DNA of 13,703 bases from Actinomycetota bacterium (GTDB lineage Bacteria > Actinomycetota > Actinomycetes > Streptosporangiales > Streptosporangiaceae): contig PMST01000287.1 of the NCBI GenBank assembly GCA_003168295.1, positions 3,391 to 17,093 on the forward strand. Reading direction: 5' to 3'. This document shows positions 1 through 7,599 of the stretch, one piece after another (position 1 is the first letter of the stretch; the number at the start of each line of letters is the position of its first letter). Below the pieces are notes generated by a model, which was not told the DNA's origin, searched no databases, and saw nothing but the letters and a program-made list of their open reading frames with translations. The position numbers and the translations under genes are program-made.

Positions 1-38
1 TGCTCAAGCACAAGGAAGCCGAGCTCCTCGAGGTCTAG
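1..38 (+). CDS. frr: Ribosome recycling factor, C-terminal end (partial)
   Basis: Reading from base 3 gives LKHKEAELLEV and then a TAG stop at 36-38. This is the typical C-terminal tail of actinobacterial ribosome recycling factor, which with EF-G splits post-termination ribosomes. Only 11 codons are inside the window; the rest lies upstream. The call is supported by the neighbour: frr directly before cdsA is a standard bacterial order (pyrH-frr-cdsA). The next gene starts on the base after this stop, so the two are almost certainly one operon with coupled translation. Confidence 0.8.
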   Translation, partial: LKHKEAELLEV

Positions 39-971
39 TTGGACACCGACCCGCCCGGACCGCAGCCAGCCCCCCAGGCCGACCCGGCAAAACCAGAAGC
101 AAAACCAGCGGCAGAACCAGAAGCAAAACCAGCGGCAAAACCACCGGGCCGGGTCAGTACCGGCCGCAACCTCCCCGTCGCGATCGGCGTCGGCGCGGTC
201 CTCGGCGGCCTGGTCGTGCTCACGCTGCTGACCGTCAAGGCGACGTTCCTGATCTACGTGGGGGTGGCTCTGGCCATCGCCCTGTCCGAGCTGGCCGGGG
301 CGCTGGCCAAACGCGACATCAGGGTGCCGGTGATCCCGGTGGCGGCCGGCGGAGCGGCCATCTTGACCTGCCTGTACTGGCTGGGCGCGCAGGACGCGCT
401 GGCGGCGCTGGCGCTGACCGTGCTCGCCATCTTCTTCTGGCGGCTGCCCGGCGGCGCGTCTGGCTACGTCAAGGACGTGATGGCCGGCGTCTTCGCCGTG
501 ATCTACCTGCCGTTCCTCGCCTCGTTCGTGGTCGCCATGCTGGTCCCGGCGGACGGACCGCGGCGGGTGCTGACCTTCGTGATCCTGACCGTCTGCAGTG
601 ACATCGGCGGGTACTTCGCCGGGATCACGCTCGGCCGCGGCGGCCGCCACCTGATGGCGCCCGCGATCAGCCCGAAGAAGACGTGGGAAGGCTTCGCCGG
701 CTCAGTCGTCGCCTGCCTGATCGGCGGGGCGCTCTGCCTGCCGCTGCTGCTGCACGGCCATGCCTGGCAGGGAGTGATCACCGGGGCGGCCGCGGTACTC
801 GCGGCGATCGGTGGCGACCTGGTCGAATCCATGATCAAGCGGGACCTGGACGTCAAGGACATGGGCACCCTGCTGCCCGGTCACGGCGGCGTCCTGGAGC
901 GGCTCGACTCACTGCTCGCCGTCGCCCCCGTGGTCTGGCTTCTGCTGTTCGTATTCATCGGAGCTCATTAG
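39..971 (+). CDS. cdsA: Phosphatidate cytidylyltransferase (CDP-diacylglycerol synthase)
   Basis: Integral membrane enzyme making CDP-diacylglycerol from CTP and phosphatidic acid, the branch point to phosphatidylglycerol, cardiolipin and phosphatidylinositol. The 310-aa product has a proline/alanine/lysine-rich cytoplasmic N-terminus (about residues 1-40), a series of hydrophobic segments from about residue 47 to the end, the SPKKTWEG motif at 211-218, and the family signature from S264 (SMIKRD, then KD, PGHGG, RLDS) to about 291. The usual HGGxxDRxD reads HGGVLERLD, so the first aspartate of the metal-binding pair is glutamate (E287). The TTG start abuts the frr stop, so translation is probably coupled. 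The N-terminal extension carries a 24-bp tandem repeat. Length is normal for actinobacterial CdsA with an extended N-terminus. Confidence 0.95.
   Translation: MDTDPPGPQPAPQADPAKPEAKPAAEPEAKPAAKPPGRVSTGRNLPVAIGVGAVLGGLVVLTLLTVKATFLIYVGVALAIALSELAGALAKRDIRVPVIPVAAGGAAILTCLYWLGAQDALAALALTVLAIFFWRLPGGASGYVKDVMAGVFAVIYLPFLASFVVAMLVPADGPRRVLTFVILTVCSDIGGYFAGITLGRGGRHLMAPAISPKKTWEGFAGSVVACLIGGALCLPLLLHGHAWQGVITGAAAVLAAIGGDLVESMIKRDLDVKDMGTLLPGHGGVLERLDSLLAVAPVVWLLLFVFIGAH
91..138 (+). repeat. 24-bp tandem repeat inside cdsA
   Basis: Two copies of a 24-base unit (91-114 and 115-138) differ only at the last base. They encode eight-residue steps, KPEAKPAA then EPEAKPAA, in the N-terminal tail of CdsA. 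Nearly every codon here ends in A (CCA, GAA, GCA, AAA), whereas the surrounding gene uses G/C-ending codons, so this is a local AT-richer island of about 55 bases. It is likely a recent in-frame repeat duplication in a disordered tail. Confidence 0.85.
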
Positions 972-1079
972 TTTTATCCGCCCTTTCGCGGGGAGTTGCC
1001 TGGCCGGGTCTTAGATCGGTTTTGCTCGCGGTCTTCCTTTGGTTCCTGGTACTGCTAGGCGTCCACGTTCACTAGAAGC

Positions 1080-1120
1080 TCGCCGGGCCGTGATTCTCCT
1101 CCTAGGTCACGGCCCGGCGA
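1080..1120. terminator. Strong hairpin between convergent genes, probable bidirectional terminator
   Basis: Bases 1080-1093 pair perfectly with 1107-1120 (14 bp, mostly G:C; arm TCGCCGGGCCGTGA), leaving a 13-base loop. It lies between the 3' end of cdsA and the stop of the convergent SUFU gene at 1143. There is no T-run on either side, which is common for actinobacterial terminators. The rest of 972-1142 shows no gene. Confidence 0.75.
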
Positions 1121-1142
1121 CCCCAGTCGGCCCGGGGACCCG

Positions 1143-2258
1143 TTAGGACGGTCCGACCACCCAGCTGCGCTGCTGCGCGGCGAGCCGCGTAACCAGGGCG
1201 GACGATCCGCGTTCCTTGGCCAGTTGCCGGTCCCGTTCCGAAATCGGGACGATCCAGAGCCAGCGGACGGGATCCCCGCCGAAGGTGAAACCCGACAGGT
1301 CAGGCGGCTGCGGCCCCGGCAGAACTCCGGGGGCGTCAAGCAGCAGCACAGCCTCCCCGGCACCGAGCGGGAACGTCGCGGGTTCGTGATACCAGCGGAC
1401 GCTGTGGCCCGGCCCGAACCAGGTGACGGCGCGCCAGGGGTAGGTCGCCAGCCACAGGAACACCCGGGCCGCCTGCGCGGGGGGAAGGGTGGTGGCGAGC
1501 GCGAGCTCGATCCTGGCGTACCCGCTCGGGTCGTCCAGGACCTGCTCCACCACGGGCATCCGCTGGCAGCTCATGCCGACGGTGGACAGCACCGTGTAGG
1601 AACGGCGGGAGCTTGACGGCCGTTCGGTCACGCCGACCAGCGGCTGGCTGCCCGCCGAGGCGTCCCAGTAGTGCCCGCCGGGGCCGAGCCGGGGGAGCAG
1701 GTGGCCGAGCAGCGCCTGCTGGTACTGCCCCCAGCCTGAGGCCGAGGCCCGCCAGCGCCAGTAGGCCCGGGACCGCTCCAGCCGGACCGCGAGCCCTCCC
1801 ATGGCGTCGTCGAGTGACCAGCCGAACGGTGTCTGGCCGATCACGTCGCTGCTGTAGCCGGGCATCCCGCGGTCCATGTCGGACCAGCCCGCGATGACCG
1901 CGATCGGCCGTCCCTGCTCGAAGATCGCCACCCCGTCGCCTTCTTCGAACCACAGGGCTTCCAGGGCGGCGGCCTGCAGCGGCGGGCGGCCGGCTGGATG
2001 CTTGGTCCGCCCGGCGGGCATCAGCGGCGCACGGCCGGCGTCGAGCCGCCCCTGGTCGGTGACCGGCGGCGCGGGCCGGTGGTTGGCGATCCAGGTGGCG
2101 GAAATCGCGGAGGTGTCGTCGTGCAGGTAGGCGGCCGTGGTCAGGCCGTCGTATTCGACGGTCACCTTGCGGCTCCCGTAGGGACTGACACTCTCCAGCA
2201 GCGTGACCGGTTGCCGCGGGCGGGTAGGCCCGCTGGCTTCCGGATGCGACAAAGCCAT
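1143..2258 (-). CDS. Suppressor of fused (SUFU) domain protein
   Basis: The 371-aa product carries a SUFU-type domain in its C-terminal half (about residues 176-365): GWGQYQQALLGHLLPRLGP, GGHYWDA, STVGMSCQRMPVVE, RIELAL, WLATYPWRAVTWFGPGHSV and LLLDAP are the characteristic stretches. About 170 N-terminal residues form a separate region (LWFEEGDGVAIFEQGRPIAVIAGW) that looks like a small globular domain. No signal peptide or membrane segment, so probably cytoplasmic. Bacterial SUFU proteins are mostly uncharacterised; some relatives act as immunity proteins in polymorphic toxin systems, but no toxin gene is adjacent here. It is convergent with cdsA and divergent from rlmN. The ATG start has no clear Shine-Dalgarno; a TATTTA sequence about 20 bases upstream could be a -10, implying a short leader. 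Family assignment is good, function is unknown. Confidence 0.75.
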   Translation of the reverse strand: MALSHPEASGPTRPRQPVTLLESVSPYGSRKVTVEYDGLTTAAYLHDDTSAISATWIANHRPAPPVTDQGRLDAGRAPLMPAGRTKHPAGRPPLQAAALEALWFEEGDGVAIFEQGRPIAVIAGWSDMDRGMPGYSSDVIGQTPFGWSLDDAMGGLAVRLERSRAYWRWRASASGWGQYQQALLGHLLPRLGPGGHYWDASAGSQPLVGVTERPSSSRRSYTVLSTVGMSCQRMPVVEQVLDDPSGYARIELALATTLPPAQAARVFLWLATYPWRAVTWFGPGHSVRWYHEPATFPLGAGEAVLLLDAPGVLPGPQPPDLSGFTFGGDPVRWLWIVPISERDRQLAKERGSSALVTRLAAQQRSWVVGPS

Positions 2259-2383
2259 GGAAGGAAATGTACTGAGTTAAATACGGGAGCCAAAACTCCT
2301 CCCCGCCGCCAGGGCGGGATCGGCACCCGCCGGCCGCCCTATCCTGGTGGGGCAAGAGATTTTTTTAAGCCGAACGGAGCCTT
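2259..2383. promoter_or_regulatory. Divergent promoter region between SUFU gene and rlmN
   Basis: This 125-bp gap must hold the start signals of both divergent genes. Visible elements are a GGAG at 2376-2379, 4 bases before the rlmN GTG; a TATCCT at 2340-2345 that could be a plus-strand -10; a run of seven T at 2360-2366, unusual in this GC-rich DNA; and a 6-bp hairpin (2302-2307 with 2313-2318, CCCGCC/GGCGGG). No convincing -35 was found on either strand, so the promoter calls are tentative. Confidence 0.35.
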
Positions 2384-3580
2384 GTGTCACCTCGTCGTCC
2401 CCCTGCTACCGGTCCCGTGGTCTCAGCCCCACCGCGGGTTCCGGTCGAGCTCACCCAGCCCGGCCCGCCCGGCCTGGCCGGGCTGGATAGCTCGGCGGGC
2501 CGGCGTCCAGCGAGCCGGCGGCCGCCGCGGCACCTGGCTGACCTGCCGCTGGCCGAGCGCCGCGCGGCCGTGACCGAGCTCGGCGAGCCGCCGTTCCGGG
2601 CCAGCCAGCTGTCCCGGCACTACTTCGGCCGGTACACCGACCGGCCGCAGGACATGACCGACCTGCCGCAGGCGTCTCGTGACGCGCTGGCGCAGGCCCT
2701 GCTGCCCCCGCTGCTGACCGCCGAACGCGAGCTTGCCTGCGACGACGGGACCACGCGCAAGACCCTGTGGCGGACCTTCGACGGGGCGCTGGTGGAGTCG
2801 GTGCTGATGCGTTACCCGGACCGGGTCACGATGTGCGTGTCGTCGCAGGCGGGCTGCGGGATGGCGTGCCCGTTCTGCGCGACCGGCCAGGCGGGCCTGA
2901 CCCGCAACCTGTCCACGGCCGAGATCGTGGGCCAGGTGGTCGCGGGCGCGCGGGTGCTCGCGGCGGGACGGGTGCCAGGCGGGCCGGGCCGGATCTCCAA
3001 CGTGGTGTTCATGGGCATGGGGGAGCCGCTGGCTAACTACGCGAGCGTGCTGGCGGCCATCCGCAGGCTGACCGATCCGGTGCCGGAAGGCATGGGCATC
3101 TCCCAGCGCTCGGTCACGGTCTCCACGGTGGGCCTGGTGCCGGCCATCAACCGGCTCGCCGCCGAGGGTCTCTCGGTCCGGCTGGCCGTGTCCCTGCACG
3201 CCCCGGATGACGAGCTGCGTGACACGCTGGTGCCGGTGAACCGACGCTGGCAGGTCGCCGAGGTGCTGGCCGCCGCGCGGGATTACACCGCCACCACCGG
3301 CCGCCGCTTCTCGGTCGAGTACGCCCTGATCAAGGACATCAACGACCAGGCCTGGCGGGCCGACCTGCTGGGTTCGCTGCTGGCCGACGATCTCGCGCAC
3401 GTCAACCTGATCCCGCTCAACCCGACGCCCGGGTCGAAGTGGACCGCGTCCCGGCCCGCCGACCAACGCGAGTTCGTCCGCCGCCTGGAGACCCACGGCG
3501 TGCCGGTCACGGTGCGGGACACCCGCGGCCGCGAGATCGACGGTGCCTGCGGCCAGCTCGCCGCCTCGGCCCGCCCGTGA
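2384..3580 (+). CDS. rlmN: Dual-specificity 23S rRNA (A2503)/tRNA (A37) C2-methyltransferase
   Basis: Radical SAM enzyme that adds a methyl group to C2 of A2503 in 23S rRNA and, in characterised relatives, A37 of some tRNAs, supporting translational accuracy. The 398-aa product has the 4Fe-4S CxxxCxxC motif at C158, C162 and C165 (CGMACPFC), the mechanistic cysteine pair C151 (MCVSSQ) and C389 (DGACGQLA), and family stretches [35 protein letters not shown] and HVNLIPLNP. No key residue is missing. It has a proline/arginine-rich, probably disordered extension of about 45 residues before the conserved start of RlmN. The GTG at 2384 has a GGAG 4 bases upstream; a start further in would remove that extension and cannot be excluded. 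The stop overlaps the start of the acyltransferase gene. Confidence 0.96.
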   Translation: MSPRRPPATGPVVSAPPRVPVELTQPGPPGLAGLDSSAGRRPASRRPPRHLADLPLAERRAAVTELGEPPFRASQLSRHYFGRYTDRPQDMTDLPQASRDALAQALLPPLLTAERELACDDGTTRKTLWRTFDGALVESVLMRYPDRVTMCVSSQAGCGMACPFCATGQAGLTRNLSTAEIVGQVVAGARVLAAGRVPGGPGRISNVVFMGMGEPLANYASVLAAIRRLTDPVPEGMGISQRSVTVSTVGLVPAINRLAAEGLSVRLAVSLHAPDDELRDTLVPVNRRWQVAEVLAAARDYTATTGRRFSVEYALIKDINDQAWRADLLGSLLADDLAHVNLIPLNPTPGSKWTASRPADQREFVRRLETHGVPVTVRDTRGREIDGACGQLAASARP

Positions 3581-4263
3581 CCTGGATGTGGCTGCTGCGG
3601 TGGCGGGCGGTGCACTGGGCTTGGGGTGCGGCGCAACGAGCCGGGGCGGTGACCGCGGATACCCCGGCCGGACGGCGATTCGCCGCGTTCGGCCGCGGGT
3701 CGATGGCGGCCTTCCCGCCTGGGGCCGTGTTCGGCGAGCGCTCGATCGCGATCGGCGACGATACCCTGATCGGCCCGTTCGCCAGCCTGTCGGCCGGGAT
3801 GGTGCCCGGTCAGGATCTTGGCCCGGTGCCGGTGCTCCAGATCGGGGACCGCTGCGTGATCGGCCGGGGTAGCCACATCGTGGCCCATCATTCGCTGGTG
3901 ATCGGGGACGACGTGTTCACCGGGCCGTATGTCTACGTCACCGACCAGAACCACGGGTACGCCGACCCGGATGTGCCGATCGGACGCCAGCTGCCGCACA
4001 ACGCCGCGGTCCGCATCGGCTCGGGCAGCTGGCTGGGCGCCGGCGCGGTCGTCCTGCCTGGCGCGTGCATCGGCCGCAACGTCGTGATCGCGGCCGGCTC
4101 GGTGGTCCGCGGTACCGTTCCGGACCGGTGCGTGGCGGCAGGCGTCCCGGCCCGTGTCGTCCGCCGCTATCAGCCCGGCGAAGGCTGGTCGCCGACCGGG
4201 TCAGGCGTCGCCGTCGCCGAACTCGTCGAGGGCCTCGCGCAGTCGCCCGATCCGCCGCGCTAG
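3577..4263 (+). CDS. Hexapeptide-repeat (left-handed beta-helix) acyltransferase
   Basis: Predicted acetyl/acyl-CoA-dependent O-acyltransferase of the WbbJ/maltose-acetyltransferase type. From the GTG at 3577 the product is 228 aa. Hexapeptide turns run from about residue 57 to 180: [68 protein letters not shown], then the closing [10 protein letters not shown]. The loop [17 protein letters not shown] (122-138) with H126 matches the acceptor/CoA loop that holds the catalytic histidine in this fold. Substrate cannot be read from sequence. The GTG overlaps the rlmN TGA (GTGA at 3577-3580), so translation is probably coupled; ATG at 3586 is an alternative start. The last 21 or so residues extend past the conserved end and run antisense over the 3' end of the response regulator gene. 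Confidence 0.85.
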   Translation: MTWMWLLRWRAVHWAWGAAQRAGAVTADTPAGRRFAAFGRGSMAAFPPGAVFGERSIAIGDDTLIGPFASLSAGMVPGQDLGPVPVLQIGDRCVIGRGSHIVAHHSLVIGDDVFTGPYVYVTDQNHGYADPDVPIGRQLPHNAAVRIGSGSWLGAGAVVLPGACIGRNVVIAAGSVVRGTVPDRCVAAGVPARVVRRYQPGEGWSPTGSGVAVAELVEGLAQSPDPPR

Positions 4264-4794
4264 CTGAGCGGTCACCTGCTCCGCGTCGGCGTCTTTGGTT
4301 ACCGCGGGGAGCTGGCGCAGCGCGGCCATCGTCTCCTCGACCTCTTCCAGCCGCCCGGACACCTGAGTGAACTGCGGCCGCTCGCCCGGTGATCCGGCCG
4401 GACCGGCCTGCTTCAGGTACAGGTCGACGAAGATCGATACCTTCGACATGAGCACCCAGGGGTCGAACGGCTTGGCCAGGTAATCGACGGCGCCGGCGGC
4501 GTAGCCGCGGAACGCCTGCTCGGGTTGCCCGATTCCGGCGGTCAGGAAGATGATCGGCACGTCGCGTGTCTTGGCGTGCCGCTTGATCTGCGCCGCGGTC
4601 TCGAACCCGTCCATGCCCGGCATGACGATATCGAGCAGGACGACCGCGAAGTCGTCGTTGAGCAGCGCCTGCAGCGCCTGCTCACCGGATCGGACCGGCA
4701 CCAGGATCTGGTTCAGCGGAGCCAGGATCGCGTCCAGCGCGACCAGGTTCTCCATCCGATCATCAACCAGAAGGATTCGGGCCTGCCGTGACAC
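4201..4794 (-). CDS. Stand-alone response regulator with C-terminal coiled coil
   Basis: The 197-aa product has a complete CheY-like receiver domain at about 5-120: acidic pair D11/D12 (LLVDD), phospho-acceptor D55 (LLDIVMPGMDG), T85 (IIFLTA) and K108 (DYLAKPFDP), all expected switch residues. The remainder (about 125-197) is a charged helix rich in E, R, L and A, with heptad-like spacing ([31 protein letters not shown]), probably a dimerising coiled coil and not a DNA-binding domain. There is no output enzyme or HTH and no adjacent kinase, so it is an orphan that may act by protein contact. Start is GTG at 4794 with an AGAAG-like element 9 or so bases upstream. Its 3' end overlaps the convergent acyltransferase gene by 63 bp. 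Confidence 0.88.
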   Translation of the reverse strand: MSRQARILLVDDRMENLVALDAILAPLNQILVPVRSGEQALQALLNDDFAVVLLDIVMPGMDGFETAAQIKRHAKTRDVPIIFLTAGIGQPEQAFRGYAAGAVDYLAKPFDPWVLMSKVSIFVDLYLKQAGPAGSPGERPQFTQVSGRLEEVEETMAALRQLPAVTKDADAEQVTAQLARRIGRLREALDEFGDGDA

Positions 4795-4917
4795 TGGCTC
4801 ACTTCTCTTTCGCTGCCCGCAGATCCTCCCAGCCTGCCCCCAGCCGGCTTTGACTCCATCGTCTCACGTCCTGACCTGGCCGTCTTCCCCCGCCGACGAT
4901 AGTTCCTGCCCGGCCGC

Positions 4918-5352
4918 TCAGGCGCTGCCGTCGCCCCGGCGTCCGCCCGCGGGTCGCGGCGCGCCCGGCCGGCTCGCCAGCGTCGGCGTGAAGGTCTCGC
5001 CGCGCAGCGCGCGTTCGACCAGGCCGACCGCGCGAGCGGTGGCGGCGAGCCGGGCACCCTCCTTGCGGTAGGCGGCCAGAACGGTGTCGATGGCGTGCGG
5101 CGGCAGCGCGTCGGCCAGCTCGATCCTGGCCGTGCGGTATCCCTCGCGCGCACCCTCGACGCACGCCTTGGCGTGGTACCTGGCCATGGCGGCCAGCGCC
5201 ACCGGATAACGGCGCAGGACGCCGTGCAGTCGGTAATCGGGCGGCACGACGTCGAGCAGCCACCCGATGGCCGTGGACTCAAAGTCCTCGCTCCCAGGCG
5301 GGTGCACTCCAGCCGGCCACCCGGGCGGCATGTAGCTGGCCATATTCGGCAT
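4918..5352 (-). CDS. Conserved actinobacterial protein of unknown function
   Basis: 144-aa product. The middle (about 20-125) is a helical, well-ordered region: WLLDVVPPDYRLHGVLRRYP, MARYHAKACVEGAREGYRTA, ELADALPPHAIDTVLAAYRKE, VGLVERALRGETFTP. From memory this resembles a conserved hypothetical found across Streptomyces and relatives, including the tail residues after GETFTP; no domain name or function can be given. The C-terminus (RPGAPRPAGGRRGDGSA) is low-complexity. No signal peptide or membrane helix. Two starts are possible, three codons apart: M1 at 5352 and M4 at 5343; AGGAT 7-8 bases before M4 favours the second. It is 43 bases downstream of the PLP enzyme gene on the same strand and may share its transcript. 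Confidence 0.7.
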   Translation of the reverse strand: MPNMASYMPPGWPAGVHPPGSEDFESTAIGWLLDVVPPDYRLHGVLRRYPVALAAMARYHAKACVEGAREGYRTARIELADALPPHAIDTVLAAYRKEGARLAATARAVGLVERALRGETFTPTLASRPGAPRPAGGRRGDGSA

Positions 5353-5395
5353 CCTACCCGGATTCGAACCTTTTTTCTACCCTCGGCCATTCCGG

Positions 5396-6607
5396 TTACG
5401 GGCGGCTCCCGGCGCTGGCGAGCTCCGCTACGGCGGCGACGGCTCGGTCGATCTCCGCCTCGGTGTTGTAGTAGTGCGGGGAGAAGCGGACGAGTGGGTG
5501 AATGCCGCGCTCTTCGGTGTCGAGCGGGTTGTGTTCGGCCACGGTGGTGCTGACGTTGATGTTGGCCCGGCCGAGTGCAGCCGCGACCTCATCCGCGCTG
5601 CGGCCCGCGATCCGCGCGGTGACGATAGCGCAACGCTGCGTGCCGAGGTCGTGAGTGGTCACGCCCGGGAGCTGTCCGAGGTCCTCCCGCAACCGTTCAC
5701 CGAGGGTGCGGGTGCGGTCGCCAACAGCGTCAAGGCCCAGCTCAAGGGCCTGCCGCACCGCGGCCCCGAGGCCGATGATGTTGACGTAGCTGTTCTCCCA
5801 GGTTTCGAAGCGGCGGGCGCCGTCGGCCCAGGTAAAGCCGCGTCCGCCGTCCCATGTGGCGGAGCGGATCTCGGCCACGAACGGGTCGAGTCGCTCGAGG
5901 GCGGAATCACGGACCCAGAGAAAGCCGGTTCCGCGCGGTCCGCGGAGAAACTTCCGCCCGGTGCCGGTCAGCAGATCGCAGCCCACGTCGTTGACGTCGA
6001 CGGGAAACTGGCCGACGGCCTGGGTGGCGTCCAGAAGGTACAGCGCGCCGGCCTCGCGGGCGATCCGCCCGACGGCGGCGGCCGGGTTGACCAAACCGCC
6101 GCTGGTCGGCACCCAGGTCAGCCCGATCAGCTTGGTCCGTTCGTCGACGAGCTTGGTCAATGCGCCGAGGTCGATCTGCCCGTCGTCATCGTCAGGCACG
6201 ACCACGATCTCGGCGCCCGAGCGCCGGGCGACTTGCAGGTAGGCCAGCACGCTGCTGCCGTACTCGTCGCGACCGGTCAGGATCCGGTCACCCGGGCCCA
6301 GCGGGATCGAGTAGAAGGCGGCGTTCCACGCGTGGGTCGAGTTGTCGAACAGCGCGACCTCATCGCGTCGACCGCCCACCAGCTGCGCCAGCGCGGCGTA
6401 CGTCACATCGATCTGTTCCTGCGCCTGCACAGCAGCCTCGTACCCGCCTATCTCGGCCTCCAGCCGCAGGTGAGTGGTCATCGCCTCCAGAGTTGACCGG
6501 GACATCAACGCTGCCCCGGCATTGTTCAGGTGGATCCGGTGCAAACACCCGGGCGTCTGCGCTCGCAGTTGATCAAGGTCCATACGCCAATGTTGACCGC
6601 GAGACAC
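5396..6607 (-). CDS. Class V aminotransferase-fold PLP-dependent enzyme
   Basis: 403-aa PLP enzyme of the NifS/EgtE/isopenicillin N epimerase superfamily. Visible landmarks are the N-terminal HLNNAGAAL (26-34), the cofactor-binding DNSTHAWNAA (88-97), DATQAVGQ with D193 and Q196, and the Schiff-base lysine K219 in TGTGRKFLRGPRGTGFLWV. The C-terminal region lacks the RxGHHCA cysteine loop of SufS; here the equivalent region reads HPLVRFSPHYYNTEAEID. So a canonical cysteine desulfurase is unlikely; a C-S lyase, epimerase or aminotransferase role is open. It follows the GlxA-type regulator gene on the same strand with a gap of 52 bases, suggesting co-transcription. Start GTG at 6607 or, equally possible, ATG at 6583 (M9, MDLDQLRAQTPG), since neither has a clear ribosome binding site. 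Confidence 0.85.
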   Translation of the reverse strand: MSRGQHWRMDLDQLRAQTPGCLHRIHLNNAGAALMSRSTLEAMTTHLRLEAEIGGYEAAVQAQEQIDVTYAALAQLVGGRRDEVALFDNSTHAWNAAFYSIPLGPGDRILTGRDEYGSSVLAYLQVARRSGAEIVVVPDDDDGQIDLGALTKLVDERTKLIGLTWVPTSGGLVNPAAAVGRIAREAGALYLLDATQAVGQFPVDVNDVGCDLLTGTGRKFLRGPRGTGFLWVRDSALERLDPFVAEIRSATWDGGRGFTWADGARRFETWENSYVNIIGLGAAVRQALELGLDAVGDRTRTLGERLREDLGQLPGVTTHDLGTQRCAIVTARIAGRSADEVAAALGRANINVSTTVAEHNPLDTEERGIHPLVRFSPHYYNTEAEIDRAVAAVAELASAGSRP

Positions 6608-6659
6608 CGATGGCGGGGATCGTTCCGCTGAGGAAACCGGGCTTTGCTGTTCAGCCTGT

Positions 6660-7574
6660 TCAGGCTGGTCCGCGTGCGCGGAGTCGGCGGAGCATCCGGG
6701 CGTCCTGGAAGCCGACGGTGCGGGCGGCGGTCTCGACGGTGGCGCCGTGGCTGATCAGGTGCCCGGCCCGCTCCAGCCGTAGTAGCTGCTGGTAGCGCAG
6801 CGGGGTGACGCCCGTCGCCTCGGTGAACTTGCGGGTCAGGGTGCGCTCGCTGACGCCGCACGTGCGGGCGATCTCGGCGAGGGGCAGCGGGCCGGCGAAC
6901 CGCGCCTCGATGTGATCCTGGGCGCGGTGCGCGGTGTCGCTGAGGTGGTTGCGGTGCCGCAGCATGGCGCTGGCCTGCTGCTCGTCTCCGTTGCGGCGGG
7001 CGTAGACGACCATCTCGCGGGCGACTCGCGCGGCGGTGGCCGGGCCGTCCCGGACGGCGATCAGGTGCAGGGCCAGGTCGATGCCGCTGGCGATCCCGGC
7101 CGAGGTGGCGACCCGGCCGTCGATGACGTAGAGCACGTCGCGGATGACCGTCGCGGCCGGGTAGCGCTGAGCGAGCTCGTCTTGGATGTCGTGGTGGGTG
7201 GTGCAGCGGCGGCCGTCGAGCAGACCTGCCCGGCCCAGGGCGTCGGCCCCGGCGCAGACGCTGGCGACCGTGCCGCCCCGGGCGTGATGGGCGGCGAGCG
7301 CGTTGAGCGTGGCGTCGGCGAGCGGGCCGGTGCCCGTGATCACGGGGCTGGCCCGCCAGCCGGGGACGATGATGAGGTCGTCTTCGGCGAGCGCTGGCCA
7401 TTGCGTGGTGGCCCGTAGGGTGATGCCCTGGGCCGCGGGGACGTCTTCCTGCTCGGCGACATAGGCCAGCCGGTAGCCGCAACCGAGGTCGGCGGCGGTG
7501 CCGAACGCCTGCGCGGGCCCCGCTAGGTCCAGCAGGTGCAGCCCCGGGACGAGCAGGAAGACGACCTTAGTCAC
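6660..7574 (-). CDS. GlxA-family AraC-type transcriptional regulator
   Basis: 304-aa two-domain regulator. Residues 1-175 form a DJ-1/PfpI (class I glutamine amidotransferase-like) sensor domain: VVFLLVPGLHLLDLAGPAQAF, IIVPGW, and a nucleophile-elbow-like SVCAGADALGRAGLLDGRRCTTHH with C107, then VATSAGIASGIDLALHLI. Residues about 215-300 form the double helix-turn-helix of AraC proteins (LAEIARTCGVSERTLTRKFTEATGVTPLRY, then TVETAARTVGFQDARMLRRLRAR). The protein ends very soon after the second recognition helix, which looks short but seems typical of some members. GTG start, 25 bases after the stop of the cysteine hydrolase gene, so these two form a likely operon. It probably senses a small molecule and controls this gene set; the ligand is unknown. 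Confidence 0.9.
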   Translation of the reverse strand: MTKVVFLLVPGLHLLDLAGPAQAFGTAADLGCGYRLAYVAEQEDVPAAQGITLRATTQWPALAEDDLIIVPGWRASPVITGTGPLADATLNALAAHHARGGTVASVCAGADALGRAGLLDGRRCTTHHDIQDELAQRYPAATVIRDVLYVIDGRVATSAGIASGIDLALHLIAVRDGPATAARVAREMVVYARRNGDEQQASAMLRHRNHLSDTAHRAQDHIEARFAGPLPLAEIARTCGVSERTLTRKFTEATGVTPLRYQQLLRLERAGHLISHGATVETAARTVGFQDARMLRRLRARGPA

Positions 7575-7599
7575 GATCTGGTCAGGATAGCTGGCCGGC

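Noticed and set aside
978..991. CCGC/GCGG mini-hairpin just after cdsA
   Set aside because: 4-bp stem only; the 14-bp hairpin at 1080-1120 is a far better terminator.
2423..3496. Long open frame antisense to rlmN (357 codons)
   Set aside because: It is rich in R, G, H and Q with no recognisable motif, and lies opposite an intact, well-conserved gene; typical of GC-rich antisense frames.
3439..3576. Upstream extension of the acyltransferase frame inside rlmN
   Set aside because: The added 46 residues are arginine/proline-rich antiphase translation of rlmN; the GTGA overlap at 3577 is the natural start.
5362..5376. GGTTCGAATCC on the minus strand, identical to a tRNA T-loop consensus
   Set aside because: The flanking bases do not form a 5-bp T-stem, and no acceptor, D or anticodon arm can be built around it.
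5474..6496. Long plus-strand open frame opposite the PLP enzyme gene
   Set aside because: The minus-strand gene has clear PLP motifs, whereas this frame shows only compositional bias.
6526..7482. Second minus-strand frame overlapping the GlxA-type gene
   Set aside because: Product is almost all R, P, G and H; the alternative frame gives a full DJ-1 plus AraC protein.
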